Shown here: in pieces, positions 56,852 to 64,000 of the stretch | Position numbering within the stretch: position 1 is the stretch's first letter | How the letters are laid out: every line of letters begins with the position of its first letter | Assembly (NCBI RefSeq): GCF_018271995.1 | Contig: NZ_JAGUCO010000023.1 | Span: forward strand, 18,147-82,146 | Length of the DNA stretch: 64,000 nucleotides | Source of the DNA: Carboxylicivirga linearis | GTDB lineage: Bacteria; Bacteroidota; Bacteroidia; Bacteroidales; Marinilabiliaceae | Reading direction: 5' to 3' | Notes under the pieces: generated by a model | The model's input: only the letters and a program-made list of their open reading frames with translations | What the model was told of the DNA's origin: nothing | The model's database searches: none | Made by a program: the position numbers and the translations under genes

Positions 56852-56884
56852 ATTCCCTCGTAAAAATACGAGGGAATCTTTTTT
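56852..56884 (+). terminator. Rho-independent terminator of the mevalonate operon
   Basis: ATTCCCTCGTA and TACGAGGGAAT form a perfect 11-base-pair stem with an AAAA loop, followed by a C-interrupted T-run (CTTTTTT). Confidence 0.93.
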
Positions 56885-57005
56885 CATAGATAATAGGAGG
56901 TTATAATGGTATTAGATTAATCTCAAAAGCTTGGCAAGTATACTAATTATTGTCTCAGATACACCAAGAACAATGGATTGTTTGACTAATACACTAAAAT
57001 CTTAC

Positions 57006-57356
57006 TTAAATAGCGCTTCCCCCTCGTTCACCTGTCCTAATGCGAATGCATTCTTCCAGGTTGGTGATAAAAATCTTTCCATCACCAATCTCACCTTTAA
57101 TTTCATTTTCAGATCGAGCTGCATCAATTATGGCATTTACTGCTGTATCAACAAACTCTTCATTAACTGCTATCTCAACTCTCATTTTTGGTATAAGTCC
57201 GGGAATAATCTTTTTCCCTCTATAGACTTCTTCTGTTAACTGTGCACCATGACCTGATACGCGACTTACCGTGATACGTGAAATTCCGGCTGCGATTAAT
57301 CCTTCGCGCACCTGATCTAATTGATAAGCTCTTATAATTGCTGTTATTAATTTCAT
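57006..57356 (-). CDS. P-II family nitrogen regulator
   Basis: A 116-residue P-II signal protein starting MKLITAIIRAYQLDQVREGL. The T-loop region reads SGHGAQLTEEVYRGKKIIPG, keeping the YRG motif with the Tyr that is uridylylated in many bacteria. GDGKIFITNLEECIRIRTGE forms the ATP/2-oxoglutarate-binding B and C loops. It lies 22 bases after the ammonium transporter gene on the same strand. In the usual arrangement it blocks the transporter when nitrogen is plentiful. Confidence 0.95.
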   Translation of the reverse strand: MKLITAIIRAYQLDQVREGLIAAGISRITVSRVSGHGAQLTEEVYRGKKIIPGLIPKMRVEIAVNEEFVDTAVNAIIDAARSENEIKGEIGDGKIFITNLEECIRIRTGERGGSAI

Positions 57357-57378
57357 CTTTTTACGCTTTAAATTTAGA

Positions 57379-58707
57379 TTAATTAGGATTTAACATTCCA
57401 TATCCTCTTTCGCCATGATAAGCATGATCTAAACCTTGCATCTCTTCTTCGCTGGTAGATTTAAGTCCAACCGTTTTCTCAACTACCCAAATAATAATAA
57501 GTGTACAAACAATAGAATAAGCTACTGCAATAACAACAGTAATAGCCTGTACGCCTAATTGGTTCCACATGGTCCAAACACCATCTCCTGATGCCGCAGC
57601 TGCATTAGCCATCCACGAATCGCGAATAAAGAATGACAATAAAACAGCACCTACCATTCCACCAACACCATGAACACCAAAGGCATCCAACGAGTCATCA
57701 TATCCTAATTTATCTTTTAAAAGTAAAGCTCCGTAACAAATTACTGAAGAAATGGCTCCTAATGCCATAGCTCCCATTGGTTGTACCACTCCGGCAGCAG
57801 GAGTTACTGCAACCAAACCTGCTAATATACCTGACGCAAATCCTAATGCGGTAGCTTTTCCGTGATGGAACATTTCAATCAATGCCCACATTAAAGCTCC
57901 TGCAGCAGCTGCAACCTGTGTGGCAGTCAAGGCCTGAGCAGTTTCAACTCCACTGGAAACACTACTTCCTGCATTGAAGCCAAACCAGCCTACCCATAGC
58001 AATCCAACTCCCATCATAGTCATTACAAGGTTATTTGGACGCAATTGACGATGTGGATAACCACGTCGTGCTCCTAAATAGATAGCAGCAACCAAACCAC
58101 TTACTCCAGCTGAAATATGAACAACTGTTCCACCAGCAAAATCAATAGCACCAGCTGCACCCCAATGATGTAAGAAACCATCTTCGGCCCACACCCAGTG
58201 ACACAATGGATTATATACGAAGATACCCCAAATAGCAATAAACAATAGGTAACCTTTAAATTTAACCCTTTCAGCAAAGGCTCCGGCTATAAGAGCAGGT
58301 GTTATAATGGCAAATTTACCTTGAAACATCGAAAATACTAAGTCAGGTACTCCATCTGTAACGCTTGTGTCTATACCATTTAAGAATACAAAGTCACTGT
58401 TCCAGCCAAACCAGCCTCCTAAAACTTTGTCTCCAAAACACATTGAGTATCCGAAAATAACCCATAGAACACTCATTACTCCCATAGCTGCAAAACTATG
58501 CATCATTGTTCCCAAAACATTCTTAGACCGAACCAAGCCACCATAAAACATAGCTAATCCGGGTACCATCAACAATACCAATGCTGTTGATGTTAACATC
58601 CAGGCTGTGGCTCCAGTATCCACATCTGGTTGTGCGTTGGCACTCATCAGGCCACCAACACCCAATAACATACTTAAAATCAGTAGGATTTTTCTCTTAC
58701 TCTTCAT
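57379..58707 (-). CDS. amtB: Ammonium transporter (Amt family)
   Basis: About 442 residues with 11 core membrane helices after a cleavable-type signal (ending near ANAQ), as in E. coli AmtB. ATAWMLTSTALVLLMVPGLA, GGTVVHISAGVSGL and DAFGVHGVGGMVGA match helices 1, 5 and 10 and include the pore His pair. The frame extends to 58770, but that part would cross the promoter at 58741-58771, so the ATG at 58707 is chosen. The cytoplasmic C-terminal tail (EEMQGLDHAYHGERGYGM) is the P-II binding region. Confidence 0.96.
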   Translation of the reverse strand: MKSKRKILLILSMLLGVGGLMSANAQPDVDTGATAWMLTSTALVLLMVPGLAMFYGGLVRSKNVLGTMMHSFAAMGVMSVLWVIFGYSMCFGDKVLGGWFGWNSDFVFLNGIDTSVTDGVPDLVFSMFQGKFAIITPALIAGAFAERVKFKGYLLFIAIWGIFVYNPLCHWVWAEDGFLHHWGAAGAIDFAGGTVVHISAGVSGLVAAIYLGARRGYPHRQLRPNNLVMTMMGVGLLWVGWFGFNAGSSVSSGVETAQALTATQVAAAAGALMWALIEMFHHGKATALGFASGILAGLVAVTPAAGVVQPMGAMALGAISSVICYGALLLKDKLGYDDSLDAFGVHGVGGMVGAVLLSFFIRDSWMANAAAASGDGVWTMWNQLGVQAITVVIAVAYSIVCTLIIIWVVEKTVGLKSTSEEEMQGLDHAYHGERGYGMLNPN

Positions 58708-58740
58708 TTGATTATGACATTTATCAGTTTTTCTCAGGTG

Positions 58741-58771
58741 CAAATATATAAAACAGGGGTTTAGTTTCAAA
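58741..58771 (-). promoter_or_regulatory. Consensus promoter of the amt/P-II operon
   Basis: Minus-strand TTTG (58771-58768), a 19-base spacer and TATATTTG (58748-58741) match the Bacteroidota consensus exactly. The leader before the ATG at 58707 is about 27 bases. The rest of the intergenic region up to 59057 contains CCCC-ACACACA-GGGG near 58847-58862 and long A/T runs, but no gene. Confidence 0.8.
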
Positions 58772-59057
58772 TTTTGTCTTTTTCATATTTATTGGTATCA
58801 ATTTTAAACACACTAGTAGCAATTCAGTAGTCATTTATAAGTATAACCCCCACACACAGGGGAACCTTCCTGTTGATTATATTTTTTTCTGATCTGAAAA
58901 TTGTCTTAATTTAGAATTGGTCTTTTTAAATAAAAATCATTTTTCCATATTTAAAACACTCTATTTCAATATATTTATAGAATTACGATATTTTTTTTCA
59001 ATTTTCATGCATCCATTCCAATACAATACTGTCATTAAAACGATAACAAATTAAAAT

Positions 59058-59621
59058 TTGACAGCACAGATCGACATACATAAACCCATAATCTTGAAAG
59101 CAGCCAAAGGCAATGCAAAAGCTCAGAAACAGCTTTATGAGTTATATGCCAAGGCTATGTTTAACATCTGCTATCGTATGATGAATAATATTCATGATGC
59201 TGAAGATATGCTTCAGGAGATATTCTGTGATGCTTTTAACCGATTGGATAGTTTTAGGTTTGATTCAACCTTTGGGGCATGGATTAAACGGATTACTATT
59301 AATAAGTGTATTAACGAACTGAAAAGAAAAAAAGTAACTCTTGAACTGAAAGAAGAAATTACACCCGACTCGATAAGTGATGATTTTGAAGATACTGAAT
59401 ATACACAGTTAAGTGTAAGTCATATAAAACATGCCATGGGACTGTTACCCGATGGCTATAGAATTATCTTTTCGCTATACATGCTGGAAGGATACGACCA
59501 TCAGGAGATTTCTGAGATTATGAACATTACTGTTTCCACCTCTAAATCGCAATTGGCCAGAGCAAAGAAAAAGCTTATTGAGGTACTAAAAGCAGGTTCA
59601 ATGCAATACAATTTAAATTAA
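59058..59621 (+). CDS. RNA polymerase sigma factor, ECF (sigma-70) family
   Basis: 187 residues with sigma region 2 (LYELYAKAMFNICYRMMNN, then AEDMLQEIFCDAFNRLDSF) and region 4 (LPDGYRIIFSLYMLEGYDHQ, then STSKSQLARAKKKL). The start codon appears to be TTG at 59058; the next ATG is at residue 33, inside region 2, and would remove needed sequence. A weak TTG start would keep expression low. The membrane protein gene that follows by 5 bases is the probable anti-sigma factor. Confidence 0.93.
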   Translation: MTAQIDIHKPIILKAAKGNAKAQKQLYELYAKAMFNICYRMMNNIHDAEDMLQEIFCDAFNRLDSFRFDSTFGAWIKRITINKCINELKRKKVTLELKEEITPDSISDDFEDTEYTQLSVSHIKHAMGLLPDGYRIIFSLYMLEGYDHQEISEIMNITVSTSKSQLARAKKKLIEVLKAGSMQYNLN

Positions 59622-59626
59622 ACGCC

Positions 59627-60160
59627 ATGACTGATCGCTTGAAAGATTTCATAGAAAATAATGCGGATGGATTCAATGATTTGGAACCTTCACAAGACAG
59701 CTGGAATAAGATAGCGGCCCGAATCGGTCATTCCGAAAAAGTCCGCAACAAAAAACTCAGGTACATTAGCATTGTCTCTGCTGCATGTATCGCTGGAATA
59801 GCTGCTTTTATTATATTTTTTGGGAAACCACAAAACCAAACAGACAATTTTGCAGAAATACCTGAAGTGCTGGAAGCTGAGGCTTATTACACTTCACAGA
59901 TTAACATGAAGAAAGAACAGGTATATCAAATGGCCGGAAACTTTCCTGAATTAAAAAACGAAATGGAAGTTGACTTGGCGGAACTAGATACCATTATGGT
60001 TGAATTAAAGAAGGATTTAAATGATAACGTTTCCAATTCAGAGGTAGTTGAAGCCATGATTCAGAATTACCGCATGAAACTGATGATACTGGAGGAAATT
60101 AAATCCTTTTTGGAGACTAAAACAGATGATCAAAAAAATACCACATCATATGAGCTATAA
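59627..60160 (+). CDS. Membrane protein, probable anti-sigma factor
   Basis: 177 residues with a soluble N-terminal part (FNDLEPSQDSWNKIAARIG), one membrane helix (about 46-65) and a helical periplasmic domain. The DLEPSQDSWNKI segment resembles the cytoplasmic part of proteins found immediately after ECF sigma genes in Bacteroidota. It lacks the zinc-binding ZAS motif, so the anti-sigma role rests on gene order and topology. The next gene overlaps it by 35 bases in a different frame if the longer start is used. Confidence 0.75.
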   Translation: MTDRLKDFIENNADGFNDLEPSQDSWNKIAARIGHSEKVRNKKLRYISIVSAACIAGIAAFIIFFGKPQNQTDNFAEIPEVLEAEAYYTSQINMKKEQVYQMAGNFPELKNEMEVDLAELDTIMVELKKDLNDNVSNSEVVEAMIQNYRMKLMILEEIKSFLETKTDDQKNTTSYEL

Positions 60161-61238
60161 ATCAATTTACATATTACTGCTGTTTTGTGCACTTCAGGGC
60201 CGTTGGCTGATGGCTCAGAGCTACACCGAAACCATTAAACACCATCGCACAGAGTATGTAACTCCTACTGCTACTTTGGAGGTGATAAACAAGTATGGTA
60301 ACATCCATGTTTCAACATGGGATGAAGACTCTGTAAGTATTGCTATTGAATTTTTTATTTCTGAAAAAAATGAAAGCAGGTTCAATAAAATAAAAGAAAA
60401 TGTAAATTTTAAAATTAGCGGTAACTCTTCTTTTTTATCAGCCGAAACAGTATTTGGCAGTAAATACTCATCCTTCTTTTCAAACCTAAAAGAGGCGACT
60501 AATCTTATGTCGTCGAATAAAAGTTCTCACATCGATTACTTTATAAAGGTACCCGAGTATATTAATCTTAAAATAAACAATCGGTATGGCAATATTTTTA
60601 TCCCTGATTTACAAGGTAATATATCAATAGAACTTTCGAACGGTGATTTTCAGGCGAAAAAAATATCCGGCTCAAACATACTTAATCTGGCTTTTGGTAA
60701 TATTATTATCGAACAACTAGAACAAGCAACATTGAATTTAAATTTCACTGAAGTTCAAATTGATAAAGCTTTGCAGTTAGACATCTCTTCGAAATCATCA
60801 AAGATTACAATTAAAGATTGCAATTTAATTAAACTACAATCTAAAAGAGATGAATACCAGATAGATCATATTGGATTTCTTTTTGGTGACACTTATTTCA
60901 GTAAAATGAATATAATGGCTTTGGATACTGAGTTTAATATGATAATGAAATATGGTGACTTATCTCACCTGGGTATTAATCCGGCATTTAAACTTGTAAG
61001 AATCAACTCTGAATATGCTAACTGTAATCTGCTTTTAAATAATCCAGTAGCATACCGAAGTACAATAAAAGGACCTAAGAGCAATATCGAATTATCAAGC
61101 TCAATGATAGAACCATCGAAAGATTGGAAAGAAAAAGTGCAGTACGAACCGGTTTCCTTTTATTATAAAGAACCGAATGCAAAAGAAAAAGTGCAGATCA
61201 ACATAAGTGATGCCACCTTAAAAATCAACCACAAATAA
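60126..61238 (+). CDS. Exported adhesin-like beta-repeat protein (DUF4097-like)
   Basis: 370 residues with a signal peptide ending near LMAQ, either from the ATG at 60126 or from that at 60150. The first is preceded by GGAG ten bases upstream. The mature protein shows repeating short strands (VINKYGNIHVSTWDEDSVSI, then NNRYGNIFIPDLQGN), the pattern of DUF4097-type beta-helix proteins often controlled by or sensed with sigma/anti-sigma pairs. No catalytic motif is seen. It probably lies at the cell envelope. Gene order suggests it belongs to the sigma-factor operon. Confidence 0.75.
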   Translation: MIKKIPHHMSYKSIYILLLFCALQGRWLMAQSYTETIKHHRTEYVTPTATLEVINKYGNIHVSTWDEDSVSIAIEFFISEKNESRFNKIKENVNFKISGNSSFLSAETVFGSKYSSFFSNLKEATNLMSSNKSSHIDYFIKVPEYINLKINNRYGNIFIPDLQGNISIELSNGDFQAKKISGSNILNLAFGNIIIEQLEQATLNLNFTEVQIDKALQLDISSKSSKITIKDCNLIKLQSKRDEYQIDHIGFLFGDTYFSKMNIMALDTEFNMIMKYGDLSHLGINPAFKLVRINSEYANCNLLLNNPVAYRSTIKGPKSNIELSSSMIEPSKDWKEKVQYEPVSFYYKEPNAKEKVQINISDATLKINHK

Positions 61239-61253
61239 TTTCTACCCTACAGC

Positions 61254-61754
61254 ATGAGATCGATTATAATTACAATACTATTATTCTCCAGTTTTATAGC
61301 CAGCAGTCAGGACTATAAAAATGCAGCCCGATTATCGGTAGGCGATTACTGGGGTGTTCAGTACAAAAGAATGTTTACGCAAGAAAGAGGTATGACAGCT
61401 GCTTTCCAGGTAAATTCAAAAGGAGCTCAATTAACTGGTTTAAGAGTATTTCACACACCCGCTTTCCCAGCCAAATCGAGCCAATGGTTTTTCGGATATG
61501 GCTATGGTGCGCACTTTGCTTACAGAACAAAAGTAGAATCAAGAAATGTATTTCGTCCCTTTGCCCCTCCTATTGTAAATAAAGGTAACTTTTTTTCACC
61601 CGGTTTGGATGGATATGTAACCCTGGAACACAGATTTTTGAAATACCCTTTTACACTTTCAGCAGACTTTATACCCGGATTCGAGTTTTTCGGTCCCAAT
61701 TTCTTCCGTTTAAACATGGATAATTTTTCGTTTAGTGCAGCCTTTATATTCTAA
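61254..61754 (+). CDS. Small outer-membrane beta-barrel-like protein
   Basis: 166 residues with a signal peptide ending near ASSQ. Alternating aromatic and polar residues (SVGDYWGVQYKRMF, FGYGYGAHFAYRT) and a C-terminal aromatic (SFSAAFIF) fit a small outer-membrane beta-barrel. It follows the adhesin-like gene by 15 bases. The family is not recognised. Confidence 0.7.
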   Translation: MRSIIITILLFSSFIASSQDYKNAARLSVGDYWGVQYKRMFTQERGMTAAFQVNSKGAQLTGLRVFHTPAFPAKSSQWFFGYGYGAHFAYRTKVESRNVFRPFAPPIVNKGNFFSPGLDGYVTLEHRFLKYPFTLSADFIPGFEFFGPNFFRLNMDNFSFSAAFIF

Positions 61755-61794
61755 TGTTGACTTTAAAAATAGAAACAATAAAAAATCAAATCAT

Positions 61795-62487
61795 ATGAAA
61801 CGTTTAATATCAGCCTTCCTTTTCTTAGCAACCATAGTTGGTGTATCAGCACAAGAAAATAATGATGTAAAAACACTATTTGGAGGTAATAAAGACCAAT
61901 CAAACGGAGGTTATGGTGCCATAATGGTTGGCTATAGCCAAATTTGGGATAAAGATGCCATATTGATAGGCGCCAGAGGTGGTTGGATAATCAATCATAA
62001 CTTTGCCTTGGGTATGGGAGGATACGGCTTTATGACTGATCCTCAAACCGATCCCTATATTCAGGATGCCATTACAGGACAAAACACAAAATATCAAATT
62101 ACCGGAGGATATGGTGGTTTGTTATTCGAACCTATTGTTGGTGCAAAAATGCCTGTCCATCTATCCTTTCCAATATTGATAGGTGCCGGAGGAATTGCTT
62201 ACACCAAGCACTGGGAAAATACCGATTGGGATAATCCTGATTACGATTATCAAAACACCTACGAAGATAGTGACGCCTTTTTTGTGCTAGAACCTGGCGT
62301 GGAATTGGAGTTTAATATGTTAAAATTCTTCCGAATTGCTTTAAGTGCCAGTTACAGATATACCAGTAATATCAATTTAAGTTACAAAGACATGCGTGAT
62401 CCAAAACCAGATCCGAATATCATTGGAACTCAGGATATGTTACGTGGAATGAATTATGGCATAGCACTTAAATTCGGTAAGTTTTAA
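61795..62487 (+). CDS. Exported protein, outer-membrane beta-barrel-like
   Basis: 230 residues from the ATG at 61795 (MKRLISAFLFLATIVGVSAQ signal peptide); the frame extends upstream to 61735 but those residues are not signal-like. The mature protein has barrel-type strands (GAIMVGYSQIWDKDAILIGA, then MNYGIALKFGKF at the C-terminus). It is the last gene of the sigma-factor cluster and is followed by a bidirectional terminator. No function can be assigned. Confidence 0.75.
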   Translation: MKRLISAFLFLATIVGVSAQENNDVKTLFGGNKDQSNGGYGAIMVGYSQIWDKDAILIGARGGWIINHNFALGMGGYGFMTDPQTDPYIQDAITGQNTKYQITGGYGGLLFEPIVGAKMPVHLSFPILIGAGGIAYTKHWENTDWDNPDYDYQNTYEDSDAFFVLEPGVELEFNMLKFFRIALSASYRYTSNINLSYKDMRDPKPDPNIIGTQDMLRGMNYGIALKFGKF

Positions 62488-62516
62488 TAACCTTATTGTA
62501 CTGATGTAAAAAACAA

Positions 62517-62547
62517 TATAGCCCTGTATGATCAGGGCTATTCTTTT
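62517..62547. terminator. Terminator between convergent genes
   Basis: ATAGCCCTG (62518-62526) and CAGGGCTAT (62533-62541) form a 9-base-pair stem with a 6-base loop, followed by TCTTTT. The opposite side begins with an A-rich run (AAAAAACAATATA), so it may also stop the minus-strand sensor gene, whose stop codon it overlaps. Confidence 0.82.
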
Positions 62548-63511
62548 AATTTAGGTGATCTGCTACCTGTTCAATCAACCTTACTTCTCCCCTAAGATTT
62601 TCAACTAGTTTAGCATAGCCATCTGTAATAGTCTCTATCTCTAACCTTTCTTTTTGTAAGTTGTCGGAATTACTTTTAATACCATCTACAATATCTGAGA
62701 TTTGCTTTACATGTCCCCTGGTTTCATCCGACATTCTAACAATTTCACCCGAAATGACTCTAAAACCAGCACCTTGCCTACCAGCAGTTTGAGCTTCAAT
62801 AGATGCATTAATGCCCATAATCTTGACTTTATCAGACACCTCCTTAATTAAATTTACAATAACATCAGCTTTATGTGCACTTTGGGTTGAGTGATCTATA
62901 GTTTCTTTCAACAATAATGATATGCGGGTTAATTCTTCCTGTTGCTGCGATAACTTATTAATCTTTGAGGTTAGTAATTCTATCCTTTCTAAAAGATTAT
63001 CTCCAGCCCCTTTGCGCCTTGATATATCAGAATCAACTGTTGCCATGTAAATTAAATTACCTTCTTTATCTAAAATGGGATTTAAAGATGTATGCGTCCA
63101 AATATCTTTTCCAGAGACAGTTACATTTAATGCCTCGTAATTTACGGGTTGCAAAGTTGTTCTACATCGTTCTAAACGTTTTCTTATTTCAGGATTAAAA
63201 CTAGTTTGGAGTATATTACTACCCCTTTGCCGAATGAAATCATCAAACGTATATTCATACATTTTTGTAAATCCTTCATTCAGCCATTCAATATTACCTT
63301 CCGGATCCATTACCATAATAGCATTATCTGTTTGGGTTGCCACAATAGATAATAGTTCCATCTCTTTATTGATTATAGGAACATCCTCTTGAATTAAATT
63401 TACTTCTTTAGACTTTTGTAAATGGATTTCTCTTGATAATTTTCTTTTTTGCAGGTACTGATACAACAATAGTAACAGCGAAGCTACAATTACAAATACT
63501 TGAATTAACAT
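62546..63511 (-). CDS. PAS domain sensor with methyl-accepting chemotaxis-like signalling domain
   Basis: 321 residues: one N-terminal membrane helix (about 2-18), a PAS domain (about 55-165, AIMVMDPEGNIEWLNEGFTK and a PAC-type VDSDISRRK) and a short coiled-coil output domain. Its tip GINASIEAQTAGRQGAGFRV matches the chemoreceptor hairpin. HAMP and methylation helices are absent and the output domain is far shorter than in typical receptors. It may signal to a CheA/CheW array or to other partners; no chemotaxis genes are in the window. Confidence 0.87.
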   Translation of the reverse strand: MLIQVFVIVASLLLLLYQYLQKRKLSREIHLQKSKEVNLIQEDVPIINKEMELLSIVATQTDNAIMVMDPEGNIEWLNEGFTKMYEYTFDDFIRQRGSNILQTSFNPEIRKRLERCRTTLQPVNYEALNVTVSGKDIWTHTSLNPILDKEGNLIYMATVDSDISRRKGAGDNLLERIELLTSKINKLSQQQEELTRISLLLKETIDHSTQSAHKADVIVNLIKEVSDKVKIMGINASIEAQTAGRQGAGFRVISGEIVRMSDETRGHVKQISDIVDGIKSNSDNLQKERLEIETITDGYAKLVENLRGEVRLIEQVADHLN

Positions 63512-63926
63512 TCTACCGATTTTTTGACACGGGAGCCAAAAATATATCTTTTATTTATTATTCATAATGTTTCAAACTATTTTTCTGTCAATTAAAAATA
63601 TTTAAACACACATCGCTATCAATTTATCACTAGACAACAATTCCTATTAATTATTAATCATCATCTATTTGCAACTTATACACTTCTACTCTGTGCAATT
63701 TTTCAAACTCAAACTATTTCTTTTATTCAACTGAATGTGAATGATATAATTTTATAATTCTTCGAATGCTCATATTTTTAGTTTGAAATTATTTTGCAAT
63801 TAAAAAATTTACTCTACTTTTGCATCCGTTATCGAAAGCGATGACTTAACAAAACACCCTTTAACAAAGGGTTTCAGCATAATTTTGAAACAAAAGGTGC
63901 TTAAAGCACTTCACGTATATCGACTT
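63512..63926. other. Intergenic region with tRNA promoter and structured leader
   Basis: 415 bases without a protein gene. A minus-strand -7 box (CAAAAATA, 63537-63544) may serve the PAS sensor gene. The plus-strand promoter for tRNA-Ser is at 63793-63822. The leader between it and the tRNA holds the hairpin ACCCTTT-AAC-AAAGGGT (63856-63872) and the dyad GTGCTT-A-AAGCAC (63897-63909). Confidence 0.5.
63793..63822 (+). promoter_or_regulatory. Promoter of the tRNA-Ser gene
   Basis: TTTG (63793-63796), an 18-base spacer and TACTTTTG (63815-63822), followed by CATCCG, match the strong Bacteroidota promoter pattern. The primary transcript would carry about 100 bases before the mature tRNA. Confidence 0.72.
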
Positions 63927-64000
63927 GGAGAGATGGCAGAGTGGTCGAATGCGGCGGTCTTGAAAACCGTTGTACCGCGAGGTACCGGGGGTTCGAATCC
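63927..64000 (+). tRNA. tRNA-Ser(UGA), 3' end beyond the window
   Basis: The sequence begins GGAGAGATGGCAGAGTGG, with D-loop TGGTCGAATG, anticodon stem-loop CGGTCTTGAAAACCG (anticodon TGA), a long variable arm (TTGTACCGCGAGGTACC) and T-loop GGGGGTTCGAATCC. The long variable arm and anticodon identify it as a class II serine tRNA reading UCA and related codons. The last bases of the acceptor stem lie past the window end. Confidence 0.95.

Noticed and set aside
63841..63926. A second tRNA or riboswitch in the leader before tRNA-Ser
   Set aside because: The hairpins at 63856-63872 and 63897-63909 do not form a cloverleaf or a known riboswitch core and are better read as a processed tRNA leader.

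Overview
The window looks like a chromosome segment of a low-GC member of the Bacteroidota, probably a polysaccharide-degrading, marine or Marinilabiliales-like lineage. The phylum call rests on several things: a hybrid two-component regulator next to a polysaccharide lyase gene, a TIGR01201-type HU protein, lipoprotein and efflux families typical of the phylum, and many promoters of the Bacteroidota form TTTG-N19/20-TAnnTTTG. The genus-level guess is inference. I see no insertion sequence, prophage, CRISPR array or rRNA gene. Shine-Dalgarno sequences are mostly weak, so several starts were chosen from domain, signal-peptide or promoter position.

Layout. 1-8038 (minus): an edge-truncated rhamnogalacturonan-lyase-like protein with autotransporter-type beta repeats, its hybrid sensor/AraC regulator and an SDR dehydrogenase. 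8121-10245 (plus): a beta-lactamase-fold lipoprotein, a small lipoprotein and a cold-shock protein. 10266-16112 (minus): TrmO, then a TolC/HlyD/ABC exporter operon whose ABC subunit has lost most catalytic motifs. 16567-24172 (plus): a copper/silver-type RND efflux operon (HYC_CC_PP protein, CusA, TolC, CusB with two extra HMA domains). 24180-27093 (minus): DUF2023, flavodoxin and small unknowns. 27433-30990: SiaC-like protein, C69 dipeptidase, HU protein, and a secreted unknown. 31234-38268: cation/proton antiporter, ligA, dapA, LpoB-like and COG3014 lipoproteins. 38570-45855 (minus): a TetR-controlled ABC-2 efflux operon ending in an NlpC/P60 hydrolase. 46055-56825 (plus): methylcrotonyl-CoA carboxylase, methylglutaconyl-CoA hydratase and an acyl-CoA dehydrogenase, followed directly by mevalonate-pathway genes. 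57006-58707 (minus): P-II protein and ammonium transporter. 59058-62487 (plus): ECF sigma factor, membrane protein and three exported proteins. 62546-63511 (minus): PAS/chemoreceptor-like sensor. 63927-64000: the start of a tRNA-Ser(UGA).

The most striking arrangement is 46055-56825. Leucine-catabolism enzymes whose product is HMG-CoA lie immediately upstream of HMG-CoA reductase and the rest of a mevalonate route, with no HMG-CoA lyase or HMG-CoA synthase in the window. This suggests leucine or isovalerate carbon may feed isoprenoid synthesis directly. Two facts temper the idea: a consensus promoter lies between the two halves, and the acyl-CoA dehydrogenase has short-chain-type rather than isovaleryl-type catalytic motifs.
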